From Protula sp. h YS-2021 (lineage: Eukaryota > Annelida > Polychaeta > Sabellida > Serpulidae), in NCBI GenBank assembly GCA_949752745.1, contig OX457024.1, forward strand, positions 47,062,490 to 47,126,489: a stretch of DNA of 64,000 nt, written 5' to 3'. Position numbers and translations under genes: made by a program. The notes under the pieces are model-generated. The model was given only the letters and a program-made list of their open reading frames with translations, searched no databases and was not told the DNA's origin. Positions 11,801 through 22,861 of this stretch are shown piece by piece. Every line of letters begins with the position of its first letter. Within the stretch, counting starts at the first letter, position 1.

Positions 11801-13727
11801 AAAGAGTCTGTCAAATTTTGTCGCTGGTAGAGCGAACGAGTACGGCATATGACGTCATTACGTAAAGTATGTATATATTTTGAACAAGATCTTGTGTGCG
11901 GAAATCTCGATAACGGAAAGTCGTATCAACTTCAAACTTTGTATGCATTTTCTTTGGCTCAATCGGACGGTTCTGTCAACTTTTAACGCGTGTGGCGAAA
12001 ATAGGAAAGGCGTATGACGTCATTACATAAAAATCTTGGTGATATGTTTTTCAGTCATTGGATCCTTCTTCCTGCAGACTCTTCTAGTTAGCAGCTGAAA
12101 ACAAGAAATTAAGTAGGTCTCAATGAAAGTATACGATATATCCGTGTGCATTGATGTTTTGTGTGCGCTGGCCGTTCTTGTTTATTCTAGATCGTAGAAC
12201 TATAGATTTGCTGTACTTGACTGTTATAGCCGATGGCGTACGACGAGCTGTGTGGTGCCTACAAGTACCTGGCCAACTACTACATGCGACAGAAGCGCCT
12301 GGACGACGCCTACGCGGCGGCGCACAAGTGCACCGAGTACAACGAGGTCGGTCGTGACGCCACCCCCCCCCCCCCTCCCCCGCAACAATGAATAGGCGTG
12401 GGATAATCAACGCTATGCGAGCGTTGCCTCTGGTCACAACCCCGCCCCCCTAACTTTCTCCGCCGTTTAATCAACTTCTGTATTGTAACTTTGAATAGAC
12501 TTCGGAAATTCGACTTTTGTACACAGGTCGAAAAATCGATGTGGTAAAGAACACCCTTATCATGTTATCGCTCACCGGAAATGTAAGCAGTGACTTTGAA
12601 ACTTGACGAAAATGAAGAGACGTAAACTGAAGTTTTTTTGCCTCGTGCTTTTGAAAAATATTCATGAAATATTCATTGACATCATACATATCCTGTGTTA
12701 CCAAATAACCCAAGGGTATTTCAACGGAGCAGTGATCACCACACCTTATGGTTGTCCCTGCCTGTACGCTGATTCCAGTTAATATTTTTGCAACGTCTAT
12801 ATAACGTCACTTCTCGACATCTAATAAAGACGGTAAATAGACATTGTAGGATTCCATAATCAACGAAATCCCGTTGTTGTGCTGACGTCAAAATGTTTAC
12901 TGGGATTAATAAATTATTCTAACGTCATAAGGGTCATAGTCCAACAATCTCCTAACAAATGGACGGTTCCCTTAGATAGGTTTAATTTTGAGGGAGTTTT
13001 TTGTTTCTTAATTAAGTGGAAACCCGAAAATCACAAAATGGAAAAATAGGAACAAAAGAAGTCCAGAACTTCCATTTTGAAATAAATTTTAACCTCTTTA
13101 ACTGGATTGTTTGGAGATAAACGAGATGCCTGAATATAAAAATATTGCCGTTTTTGGTGATATGGTCGTCCTAGCCCGAACCATCTCCGACTAGTTCACG
13201 TGACAAGTTCGTGAAAGAAAACACTTCACCGCATCGTACGAATTCAACAAACCATGGGGATTGACAATCCCCAAGTGTAAAAAATAGAAAAAAAATACAA
13301 GTGGGTGCAACGTAAAACTACAGATAATATTATATTTTATATTTTAATATTGACGTTAATGTAGAATTTATATCATTTCTGTCGTACTTCAGGAGTCCAG
13401 TAATGTGCTAGAAATGTCCTACCTGGATTCACCACAGTAAATCAGTTGAACTTGAATTTCCTGTCCCAATACATCATTAATAGTGTTGAGCAGTGAAAAG
13501 TGGTTTATGTGACAAACTTCTTGCACACAATACTGATGTTATGTCTTCAGACGAAGGAGGAAGGCAAGGCACTGCTGAAGCAGATCTCACTGCTGCGACA
13601 GGCGGGCGGCTCCTGTGCGGAAACGCTTCCCGATCACGCGACCGCCAGTCGAATGCCTCCCCATCTCGATACACAACATACTCCACCCACCAGATTACAG
13701 CCATTTCATTTAAATTTTACACCATGA
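5852..13727 (+). CDS. CDC23: Anaphase-promoting complex subunit 8 (CDC23), 13 exons, N-terminus missing
   Basis: CDC23/APC8 is a tetratricopeptide-repeat scaffold of the APC/C, the nuclear ubiquitin ligase that triggers anaphase and mitotic exit; it forms a homodimer in the TPR lobe. Exons: 5852-5921, 6224-6407, 6720-6816, 7357-7489, 7946-8123, 8400-8497, 8672-8753, 9158-9322, 9976-10084, 10502-10639, 10824-10902, 12230-12346, 13551-13727 (stop 13725-13727). Phases match at all 12 junctions and give about 541 residues. Recognisable blocks in order: [127 protein letters not shown] and EEGKALL, ending in FTP as in human CDC23. Human CDC23 has 597 residues, so only the N-terminal part is absent. 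Intron 8 starts with GC (GCAAGG). Introns hold repeats and a MITE. No poly(A) signal AATAAA was seen just downstream. Confidence 0.96.
9323..9975 (+). other. CDC23: GC-AG intron of CDC23 (intron 8)
   Basis: The reading frame CGA CAC GCA ATA G stops at 9322 and resumes as AG GCC AAC AGA at 9976 after TTTATTTCAG. The intron therefore begins GCAAGG; no GT nearby keeps frame and homology. The exon side ends in AG, the strong context expected for GC donors. The protein join ([15 protein letters not shown]) matches the family. Confidence 0.85.
10352..10430 (+). repeat. Short piece of the CGTCTGT/CGATATCT repeat family
   Basis: Within CDC23 intron 9, a CCGTCTGTATGTCCGCCTGTC stretch followed by CGGACGATATCTAG resembles the unit start of the array at 14.5-15.3 kb. 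It is a single degenerate copy. A poly-T run precedes it at about 10240-10261. Confidence 0.45.
11165..12060 (+). repeat. ~150-160-bp tandem repeat inside CDC23 intron 11
   Basis: Three copies (about 11165-11309, 11730-11868, 11869-12030) share 'GTGTGCGGAAATCTCGATAACG', 'AAAGTCGTATCAACTTC' and a closing 'CGTATGACGTCATTACATAAA'. The first junction is broken by a MITE. The repeat lies wholly within the intron between exons 11 and 12. Confidence 0.75.
11308..11731. mobile_element. TA-flanked MITE in CDC23 intron 11 (about 420 bp)
   Basis: Inverted ends TACCGTAATTC (11310-11320) and GAATTACGGTA (11719-11729) bound an insert carrying repeated 'GGCATATAGGACGC' words, at least four in both orientations. 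The flanks join to ATGACGTCATTACGTTAAAA, matching the unbroken sister units at 11850 and 12015. This shows an insertion at TA with TA duplicated, as for Tc1/mariner-type elements. No transposase is present. Confidence 0.8.
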
Positions 13728-14464
13728 CTTTATATGGGGGTCATAAGAACGGGGCAGGAGTCACGTAACACTCTCAGCACAGCTGGTAGTGTGTTGGCTC
13801 TTCTTGCATTTAATGCCATTGCATTTAATGTTCACAGTCTACAGTTGGGTCCCATTATTACGTGCTAGGGGCTACATAGATTAATTAATGTGAGAGTGAT
13901 ATCACAGCGCAATCAGATTTTATAAGCAAGTTCTAGGGTTACTCTATACCTTAATCCATTTTATGCAAAGAAAATTGCAAGAGAAATCCAGTTTGGACCG
14001 AGCAATTTGTTCAGATGATGCCACCGTCAGAGACGGACCTAACTGTGTATCAGTTCTGTGCTGATAATTCCTGTAAAAGGTGCTGAATGTATAATACAGA
14101 GAAATATGAATGAACAAAGGTTGATGTTCATAAAAAGACAGTTTGAAAGACTGCTTGCGTTTTATTACATAGAGATGCTGATTTCGGAGATTTGCTGGAA
14201 CAATACTTTTAACCGCAGACTTAATGCCCGATAATCGCGTAGTCCCCACTACCGATGGTGTATTTATTTAACAAGACTGCGCCACTTGTAGATGCCTACA
14301 TTTTTCCAGTTTTGGCCTATCTCAAGCTAGAACAAAATTTATTCGTTGTTTGCACTTCTAAATTGCATTCAAGAACCTTTTGCATTTTTTTATTGAACAG
14401 GCGATACTGGTTATTGAAAGGTGACATTGGAACCGGAAGCAAGATCACTTTCTTTTTACCTTTT
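13728..14464. other. CDC23 3' UTR/downstream region
   Basis: No further coding exon, RNA gene or strong repeat is recognised. No canonical AATAAA signal was noticed, so the transcript end cannot be placed. Confidence 0.3.
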
Positions 14465-15335
14465 TAGTCCTCAGCAATATTGGCTGAAGGCTATTGCTAT
14501 CAGTCTGTCCGTCCATCCGTCTGTCTGTCTGTAAACTTTTTTTGTCCGGGCGATATCTCAAAAACTATCGGAGCTTCACAAAACCATACAGGAAAAAAGT
14601 ATATATAGTGTAGATGTGCAAAGGGGGGTTCCAATTTACCCCGTGTCAGTCCGTCCGTCCGTCCGTCGCACTTTAAACTTTTTTGTTGTCCGGGCGATAT
14701 CTCAAAAAGTATTCATCGGATCTTCACCAAACCTTACAGGAAGGAAGTATATATAGTGTAGATATGCAACGGGGGGGGGGGGGGTTCAGTTTGTCTCTTG
14801 TCCGTCCGTCTGTCTGTCCGTCACACTTTATACTTTTTTCTTGTCCGGGCGATACCACGACAACTATTCATCGGATCTTCGCCAAACCGTACAGGAAGAA
14901 AGTATATATAGTATAGATGTGCAACGGTGGGTTCAATCTGGCCCGTGTGTATTCATCTGTCCGTCCGTCGCACTTTAAACTTTTTTGTTGCCCGCGCGAT
15001 ATCTCAAAAATTATGTATTGGATCTTTACCAAACCTTACAGGAAGGAAGTAGATGTGCAACGGGGGATTCAATTTGTCCCATGTCCGTTCGTCTGTCGGC
15101 CCGTCGCACTTTAAACTTTTTCTTTTCCGGGCGATATCTCAAAAACTATTCATCGGATCTTAACCAAACCTTACAGGAATTAAGTATATGTAGTGTAGAT
15201 GTGCAAGGACTCGTCCGTTGCACCTTGTATATTGTTTTTGTCTGGGCGGTATTTCAAAAGAGTAACTGGACCACAGTGATATAACCGCTATTGGCTGAGG
15301 GCTCTGCATCTCCGATGCCTATGTTTTTACCATTG
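14465..15335 (+). repeat. Pearl/HINE-like tandem-repeat element, copy A
   Basis: Five to six units of about 145 bp. Each begins with a (GTCCGTCC)n tract, then CGGGCGATATCTCAAAAACT, TTCATCGGATCTTCACCAAACC, TACAGGAA, GTATATATAGTGTAGATGTGCAAC and a G-run. The left end carries GCAATATTGGCTGAAGGCTA and the right end GGCTGAGGGCTCTGCATCTCCGATGC, whose last part can fold (GCATC/GATGC). Related copies in the opposite orientation lie at 17.88-18.15 kb and 34.26-34.99 kb. The family resemblance to pearl/HINE elements of invertebrates is inferred from layout only. Confidence 0.7.
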
Positions 15336-15684
15336 AAGGCTAAGAATGGAATTAAACATTCTATCTCTAAGCCAATGAGTAAATAGAAAAAAATCACGTT
15401 GTCATCATGTGAAAAAAATGTTCATATTGTTTGTAAACACAGTGCTGCTAGTACGTTTTTTTTAAAAAAAAGTATATTTTCACCGAAAAAAAGTATTCAA
15501 AATTTGAAAAAAAAGTATTAAAAAAGTATGCAATAAAACGCATTACTAGCTTTATGAAAGTACTTCAAGGTTAACTTATTGAGTAAAAATACTTATTCCT
15601 TCGACACAATCTTGTTTTGAGTCAAATTTTTCTGAAGCAACAACATCTGGTTGGTCCAGTCCGTGGTTTTGTCCCCAAGCAGGT

Positions 15685-16410
15685 GAGCTCAACCAGTGCG
15701 CATGTTTATTTATCTTGTGTTGATATGCGGTTCTTCTATGGACCAGTACGCATGCTTTTTCAACTTACATTGATGCCCGGTTCGCAATTCAGACCAGTTC
15801 GCATTTAGGACCAGTGGGCATGTCTATTAAACTTGCGTTGATGAGCGGTTCGCATTTCGGACTAGTGCGAATGATTACTTGTGTTGATTCGCGGTTTGCA
15901 TTTCGGACCAATGCGCATGTTTATTCAACTTGCGTTGATGCGCAGTTCTTATTTCAGACCAATGCGCTTGTCTATTTAACTTGCGATGATGTGCAGTTCT
16001 TATTTTGGACCAGTGCGTATGTTGCTTACGGTTGCGTTGATTAGAGGTTCGCATTTCGGACCAGTGCACATGTTTATTTAACTTGCGTTGATGTGCGGTT
16101 CGCAATTCGGGCCAATGCGCATGTTTATTTAATTTGCGTTGATGCGCGGTGCTTATTTTGGACCAGTGCCTATATTTACTTGAATTCCGTCGATGTCCGC
16201 TTCTTATTTCGGACTAGTGCGCATGTTTATTCAACTTGCGTCGATGCGCGGCTCTTATTTCGGACCAGTGCGCATGTTTATTTAACTTGCGTTGCTACGC
16301 GGTTCGCATTTTGGACCGCTGCGCATGTTTATGTACCTTGCGTCCATGCGCGGTTGTTATTTCGGACTAGTGTGGAAGTTCATTTAACTTGTGTCGATGG
16401 GCTGTAGGAG
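15685..16410 (+). repeat. 51-bp minisatellite, about 13 copies
   Basis: The unit runs GGACCAGTGCGCATGTTTAT, then TTAACTTGCGTTGATGCGCG, then GTTCGCATTTC. Spacing is 51 bp (for example 16262 to 16313). Because 51 is a multiple of three, both strands stay open over several units and would encode 17-residue repeats such as TNAHVYSTCVDAQFLFQ. There is no start context, splice signal or known family to suggest a real protein. Confidence 0.85.
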
Positions 16411-16439
16411 GAGTTTAAAAAAAAGTTTTTATATTTTTT

Positions 16440-17745
16440 TTTTATAATTCCGAAAAAAAAATAAACAAATTTCCATTTCACTCAAAAAGCACAAGACGTA
16501 TGCATGACCCCCTAGAGACGGCTCATACAAAAAATAAATGACATCTGATAAAAACTGTAGGACGAAATGCATCTTGAGTCTTTTTCTTCAAACATTTTCT
16601 GATCGACTCAAAAAACACAACCCGTATTCACGAACGCCTAAAGCATACCTCACACCTAAAATAAATGACATCGGATCAAAACTGTAAAAGATGCATTTTG
16701 AGGTATTTTCTTCAAAAATTCGACCAAAAATTAAAAATTCCCAAAATGAGTTAAAAAGCACTAGCCGTATGCGTGACCCATCTAGAGATGCATCACACAA
16801 AAAATAAATGAAATCCGATAAAAAGTGCAGGGGGAAATGCATTTTGAGGTTTTTTCTTCAAAAACGCCCCCAAAAATACAAAAATAGTCCGATCAAATTA
16901 AAAAGCACAAGCCGTATGCATGACCCACCTAAGAGGCCTCATACCAAAAAATAAATGAAATCGGACAAAAACTACAGGAGGAAGGGCATTTTGAAGTTTT
17001 TTTTCTTCAAAAATTCCCCCAAAATACAAAAATTGGCCGATCCACTACAACAGCGCAAATCATATGCATGACCCATCTAGGATGTTTCAGACAAAAAATA
17101 AATGAAATCGGATAAAAACTGTAGGGCTAAATGCATTTTGAAGTTTTTTCTTCAATAATTCCCCAAAAATACAAAAATTGTTCGATCGAGTAAAAATGCA
17201 TGAATCGTATGCAGGACCCCTTAGGGGTGCTTCGTACCAAAAATAAACGAAATTGGATCAAAACTGCAGGTGGAGATACATTTTAAATTTTTTTCTTCAA
17301 AATTTCCCCAAAAATGAAAAATTATCCGATCGACTAGAAATCTGAAAAGCACAAATCGTACGCACGATTCCTTCGGGAAACCTCAAACCGAAAATAAATG
17401 ATATCAGTTAGAAAATATAAGAGATGCATTTTGAATTATTTTTGAAAATTTTTCTTTAAAAATTCGCTAAAAATACAAAAATTGTCCGACCGATTGAAAA
17501 AGCACACGCCGTATGTATGATCCCTTATGGGTGCCTCATACCAAAAATGAACGACATCGGATCAAAAATGTAGGAGGAGATACATTTTAAAATTTTTTCT
17601 TCAAAAATTTACCAAAAATTAAAAAATTATCCCATCGACTAGAAAAGCACAAGCCGTACGCATGACCTCCTAGGGATGCCTCACATAAAAAATAAATGAC
17701 ATCGGATAAGAAGTGTAGGAGGAGATACATTTTGAACAAAGTTTA
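16440..17745 (+). repeat. ~145-bp satellite-like tandem repeat, about 9 copies
   Basis: Repeated words: AAAAGCACAAGCCGTATGCA, TGACCCCCTAG, CTCATACCAAAAATAAATGA, ATCGGATAAAAACTGTAGGA, GCATTTTGAAG and TTTTTTCTTCAAAAATTCCC. Spacings between the CCGTATG words are about 128-153 bp. No coding content. Confidence 0.85.
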
Positions 17746-17806
17746 GTAAATAAAGAACTACCTAACGAACTAACTAAGGGACGCCGTCTGCAAACTGATA
17801 GGGAAA

Positions 17807-17833
17807 CCCAGCTTACGTATAACGTAAGCTGGG
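17807..17833. repeat. Perfect hairpin 1 (12-bp stem, 3-nt loop) beside an element end
   Basis: CCCAGCTTACGT, loop ATA, then ACGTAAGCTGGG. It lies about 35 bp before a CTAGCAGCACTG terminus at 17870-17881. Confidence 0.85.
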
Positions 17834-17881
17834 CTAAAAAAGAAGTATAAAGCTTTTAAAAAGTATATTCTAGCAGCACTG

Positions 17882-18150
17882 CGACGGATTAATAGTAATG
17901 CTCTGATGAAAAAGTTTCTGAGATATCATCCTGACAAAAAAGTGCGACAGACAGACAAACCGACTGACATGCAAGAAACTGAACTCGAAGTGCATACCTA
18001 GACATGAACTTTCTTCCTGTAAAGTTTGGTGAAGCTTCTTTTTTAAAGATTTCGCGCCGACAAAATAATTGCATACCGGCGGTTCGACGGGCGGACGTAC
18101 AGAACAATAGCAATAGCCTTCTGGCAGTATTGTATGAGGGCTTAAAAATA
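17882..18150 (-). repeat. Pearl/HINE-like element, copy B (truncated)
   Basis: Reads as the reverse complement of the 14.5-kb family: GAGATATCATCC, a GACAGACAGAC tract, ACTTTCTTCCTGTAAAGTTTGG, GGGCGGACG, then the end GCAATAGCCTTCTGGCAGTATTG. Its intact end provides the empty-site reference for copy C at 34.99/39.82 kb. The adjacent A/T-rich stretch to 18300 is full of AAAAAAGTAT words. Confidence 0.65.
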
Positions 18151-18299
18151 AAAAAAGGGAACAAAATTGAAGGAAAAATATCAAAATAAAAGTTATCAAT
18201 AGAAAAAACTAAAATAAAAAAAAAAGTATGGAAGACGAAAAAAAAGTAGAAAAGTATAAAAAAGTATGTTTTTGGCGAAATCTAAAAAAAAGTATAATA

Positions 18300-19199
18300 C
18301 TTTTAACTAGGCTAAAAGCATCGGTGGAAGGCCATGTTCTGCCACAATATACACATGTATTTGAAGGGAGTTGTATAAGAGATTTAAGTTGGATAAAGAA
18401 ACAAATATTCTATTCATTTTACAACTTAATTCCTAACAAAACTTGAGTAAAATGCTCTCTGTGCTTCCGTACTCAACCGTTCACATTTGCCGTGTTGCCA
18501 AAACATGAACAGTCTACTTTCAAAAACAGCGAAAAAGAAGTGCGCAGCAAATGAGTCACTGATGACCCAAATGCAGTATAACCGCTTGCAACGATTACCA
18601 CGAGCTAACACTGCAGGGCAGCACTGGCACACAAGTCAATAACGAATGCAGTCACACTTTAATGCTCAACCTAAAGAAAGCATTGCCACGAAACCCATAA
18701 AAATGCCTCTGTATTTTTTTAATCTATTCAAAAAAAATGTTTTAATATTTCATGAAAACAGTGACTCTTTGAAACAAAATCAATAAGCTATCGAAGTTAA
18801 AAGAATATTGGCCAAAACTCAATAACAAAATAGTAAGCCACAATCCACAGGTTAACAAATCGCTGTGACTATGGCAAATCTAGACGACAAGTTGCGACTT
18901 GTTTCATGGTCCAGTATTCCTAAGTCGCTGTTTTTCAGCTTCTTTCAGACGAAATGCAATAAAATGTCCTACTCATTCAATGTTTGAGACAAACCCTAAT
19001 ACGTTCCTCAATGGGAGGTGGTCAATATTCAAAGCAGATGCATGACATCACAAAAATCTTCAAATTTCATTGGCCCACTGTAGTTACTATTAGTTGACTC
19101 ATCAATGAACGTAAATATACTATGAATGAAAGTAAATTTATGACTGAAATTGGAACCGTCTCAAAAAAAAAAATCCCCCAAGCGGAATGTAGCACTATA
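18300..19199. other. Interior of the composite element, no gene recognised
   Basis: No open frame with a recognisable family, no RNA gene and no strong repeat. Confidence 0.3.
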
Positions 19200-19225
19200 G
19201 GAAGGCCAGCTTGGGCTGGCCTTCC
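19200..19225. repeat. Perfect hairpin 2 (11-bp stem, 4-nt loop) beside the right end
   Basis: GGAAGGCCAGC, loop TTGG, then GCTGGCCTTCC, directly followed by AAAAAAGTATA and the CTAGCAGCACTG terminus. Its sequence is unrelated to hairpin 1 but its position relative to the terminus is alike. Confidence 0.85.
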
Positions 19226-19365
19226 AAAAAAGTATACTCTAGCAGCACTGTAAACATAAAACAGAAAACCTGTAGGGCCCAGGATTTTAGTTCCCAAAGA
19301 ATGCATTCCTAAGACTAATGACAAAGATCGCAACAGAAACTGGGACTGTTAATTTATTCTTCACA

Positions 19366-19510
19366 GGGAAATGGGCCAGGTTCGTCCAAGGAAAGTGGAC
19401 TAGCTGGACTTGGAAAATTTTGGCTCTTGATTGACTATTGATGGCCGTGTTTAACTGATGAGGGGGATGTGGGAAATTTGTGGGCTATGCACACTGCTCT
19501 AGTTACTATT
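19366..19510 (+). repeat. Dispersed ~145-bp repeat, copy 1
   Basis: Starts ATGGGCCAGGTTCGTC and includes GACTATTGATGGCCGTGTTT, AACTGATG, GTGGGCTATGCACACTGCTC and TAGTTA. A second, same-strand copy lies at 28828-28970, inside a TIR element. Confidence 0.8.
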
Positions 19511-20072
19511 AAAATAACATGTAATGAATGTGAACTTTGACCAAGCTCATTAAGTAAACTTTTTCTCAGTTTCAATAGCCGCCATCACTCCTTCGACCAA
19601 ATTTTAGGCTCGCGCAACAGCTGTCTTGCAACATAAGTATGTGGCGATACAGTTTTAGACATTGATGTACAAACGACGCCGAATAATTGCCCTTCAAAAC
19701 AGTGCAAAATCAGCCAAGAAAGGGTCGCTAAAATGGTGATTTTTTGCAGAACAACCCAGAGAATATTCCTACCAAATTTCAAAGCAATCGGATCAAAACT
19801 GGGAAAGAAAAAGCATTTTAAAACTTACATCCAAAAATATTTAAAATGCTGCCAATTGGCCTTTTCAGCCCAGCCGCCTAAGGTCCGTGGACTATACCCA
19901 TCCTCGTGGCAGGGATGTTCTCTGGCCAATGCTTCACACAGATTGTATTTGTTTTTCTTCGATTTGGCTAAAATTGACCAAGATATTCGTCAAAATTAAG
20001 AAAATAACCCTCCTACAAATCCGGTCCAATCACGTTGAAATTTACAGGAATGTTCCCCTGAACTTCCTGCAA

Positions 20073-20107
<35 letters not shown>

Positions 20108-20184
20108 AAACGGTCAGATTGGTCACAATGTGCTCACACTTCACGTTTTTTCACCACTCCTAATATGTTAAGACCCTATTGTTC
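19511..20184. repeat. Dispersed repeat, 'CAAAGCAATCGGATCAAAACT' type
   Basis: Around 19735-20080 the sequence repeats the theme of an AT-rich unit (ACCAAATTTCAAAGCAATCG, AAAAATATTT, GGCCTTTTCAGCC) seen again at 46.45-46.69 kb and 63.64-63.80 kb. A T-run closes it at about 20079-20105. No gene. Confidence 0.5.
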
Positions 20185-20260
20185 TAAGTCGGTTGCACGT
20201 TAGGCTACAATGCAACAGCTCGTGAGTTGAAGCCCCGGTCAAAGCGAGTTTTTTTTTCAT
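20185..20260 (+). repeat. tRNA-like SINE head
   Basis: A GTTCTAAGTCGGTTGCACG...AGCTCGTGAGTTGAAGCCCC arrangement resembles a degenerate D-arm followed by a B box. Helices do not form cleanly, so a tRNA-derived SINE relic is preferred. Confidence 0.35.
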
Positions 20261-21379
20261 TGTCTCCCTTTATCGGTTTTGTAGGCAATATTTATATGGA
20301 CATTTTGTTGTGTGGAGGGAGGGAGGGAGTCGTCCAAACAATTCAAGGTTGATTACATAGGATAGTCAATGGAGACAATCCTATCAAACTGGGGAACAAA
20401 AAGCGTTTTGGAAATTGGCTTTCAAAATATTTTTAAAAACAATGGTCAATTTACTGCATCTCTAGGTCTTGTCTTGTTTTATCTCTAGCGGAACCCAACA
20501 ATATTTTATTTTCAGGAAAGGCCTACCCTTTGACTGCTCCTATAAAGTTTGAAGGCAATTTAACTAATACTGTGTACACAATAAAAACCAAAATAAGAAA
20601 TTTTGGTTTCAGAAAGAAACGATTCAGTTATAACTGCTGGAGGAGACACATTTTACACTTTCAAAGTTAATTAAAGATTATATCATCAATTGTAATATCA
20701 TCAATTATAATAAAATTATAGCATCATTATATCACATAGAAATACAGGTTTTATAAAGTATGTGCATCAATATGGCTTTGGTATAAAAAAGACAAAGTCT
20801 CAATTTTTTTCCATAAATGTGCAAAGTATGATCTTCCTACGTCAAAAAGTCTTTAGAAGGGTTTTCTGAAGGACATCCAAACAGAAAAAGTAAAGGTTAG
20901 ATAAAGCCATTTACAGTAATAGTCAACAATTAAGCTGTCTTTTTATTTCGTAAAAAACTTTTCTGATTCGCAAAAACTTTCGAATTCATCTCCTTTAAGG
21001 CAATTTTCCTGCAATTATTAGCAATTGGGTAAACAGAAACTCTTTTTTAATGCACTTCGAATATCCCATGCTGTAGCCTAGCCAATTAGAAGAAAGGAAA
21101 GCCATGTCATTGTGCCATTCCATTCTGTGATAGCCAAGTAATAGCCACGTAGGTAATAATGTCCATATCCTTTAAACAAAATGTACAAAGCAATAAGAAA
21201 CTGGTTCTTCGCCAGTATTTCTATTGTTTGTTTTAGGTAAACTGAGAAAAATAATAATAATAATAGCCAGGTGGACACTTGTTCAAACAATGTTCAATCA
21301 ACATTTCATGATGTTTTCATTAAATCCTCGGAGGACGTCTTTGTGTTTAAAACAATCGTTTTTTTTGTTTTGTTTTTTT
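20261..21379. other. AT-rich stretch without recognised features
   Basis: Loose echoes of neighbouring repeat families (GGGGAACAAAAAGCGTTTTG near 20390), but no coding exon, RNA or clear element ends. Confidence 0.3.
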
Positions 21380-22861
21380 TTTTTTTTTTTGATATTATTT
21401 TCGCATATATCTAGCGATTCGACAAAAAATAGCCAGTTGTGCGTTGTCCGGGTCTTCACTTAAAATTTTGAGGCTTTTCATGTAATTTCCAGGAGGAGAT
21501 CTATTTTTATCAAAAATTGGATTTTAGTCAAAATTTATTGCTAACTTTTGGCGACTCACCAAACAGCAATATTACAACTAGATTACATTTTGATGACAGT
21601 AAGGCATTCTCTGGCGTAGGTTTAGATTTTAATAAACAATGTTTTTACTTGTACCCTTATACCTCCCCCACCCAACCCTCACAAATTCAATCAAAATTTT
21701 ATGATGTTTATACAAAGATCCTAGGCGAAGATAGGCGCCAAACAAAAGTAAAAACCAAGTAGGTAGTAAAGTCTGCTATCTTTATCCAGCATTTTAAGAC
21801 AGGGAGACTATTTCCTTGGCATCAGTTAATTTCTTACCAAAGTTTTTTGCCTATTCTTCCGGCAATTTCTGGCGAAACAAAAATAGATATATAGCCAAGA
21901 AGACACCAATGCTCGCTATACCTGTGTTCAAAATTTCAAGAGTTAGGCCATATGCCTGGTGTCACTTAAGATTTCAATGAGAAAATGGTTTTCGTCAATA
22001 TTTCCGATAACGCCGAATAAAAGAAATATTAGCCTGGTATGTGCTGGTGTCCGCTTTCATTATTCAAAACTTTCCAAAAGTAAGATTATAGCCATAAAAG
22101 TAGTAATGCCTGCTGCCTTTACTTGAGATTTTAGTGTGAAAGTCTATGTTTCTGGTATCAGTTAAGATAAAACGAAAAGAATCTAGGTTTTTATTTATGT
22201 TTCCTCCATTTTTTTCGAATCACCAAAAACAGTAACGGCAAGGTAAGTATCAGTGACCACTGTCTATAACTAAATTTTCAAGACAGCAAGGGTATTTCTC
22301 TAAAGATCATTACAATGTTACTGAACAATTGTTTGTTTTTCGCCAATATTTCTGCCAATTTTTTCGAATCGCCAAAAAAGTAATAGCCAGGTAGACATCT
22401 ATACCACTACCTCCCATCAAAATTTTCGGACGTTTCATTTAAATCCAAGAAGGTGCGTTTTCATTAAAATTACTTTTTGGCTAATATTTCCGCCCACTTT
22501 AGGTGAATCACGAAAAACAGTCACAGTCACGTCGGTACCGATGCCTTCCATCTTCAACCAAAATTTAAAGAGATTAAGGCCAAATACCTAGAGCCAGTTG
22601 CGTTTTCAATAATGTTTTTGGCGAGACACCAAAAAAGTTACAGCCAGATAGGTACTACTTTCCACTTCCCTCATTTAAAATTTTATGAAGGTGAGATTAT
22701 ATCCCTAGTATTAGCAGCGACTTCAGTAAGAATTGGTTTTTCGGCAACATATTTCCGCTATTTTTTGCGAATTACGAAAAACAGCAATAACCAGTTGAGT
22801 ACCAATAGCCACTATCTTCAGCCAAAATTTCAAGACAGTAAGGCCATTTCTCTGGTGTGAG

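Larger units (their letters stand above)
15433..19250. mobile_element. Composite element with CAGTGCTGCTAG inverted ends (hAT-like), about 3.8 kb
   Basis: The left end CAGTGCTGCTAG (from 15440) and the right end CTAGCAGCACTG (ending 19242) are perfect 12-bp inverted repeats. Flanks read GTAAACAC and GTAAACAT (7 of 8 identical if the element starts at AGTG), consistent with an 8-bp hAT target duplication. Just inside both ends are clusters of AAAAAAGTAT words (15465-15530 and 18215-18300). A second right-type end occurs at 17870-17881. Inside are a 51-bp minisatellite, a ~145-bp satellite and a HINE-like piece. No transposase is recognised. Helentron-like ends with hairpins are an alternative reading. 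Confidence 0.6.

Noticed and set aside
15685..17745. CRISPR-like array (regularly spaced repeats)
   Set aside because: The whole 51-bp or 145-bp unit is repeated; there are no unique spacers, no cas genes, and the DNA is animal.
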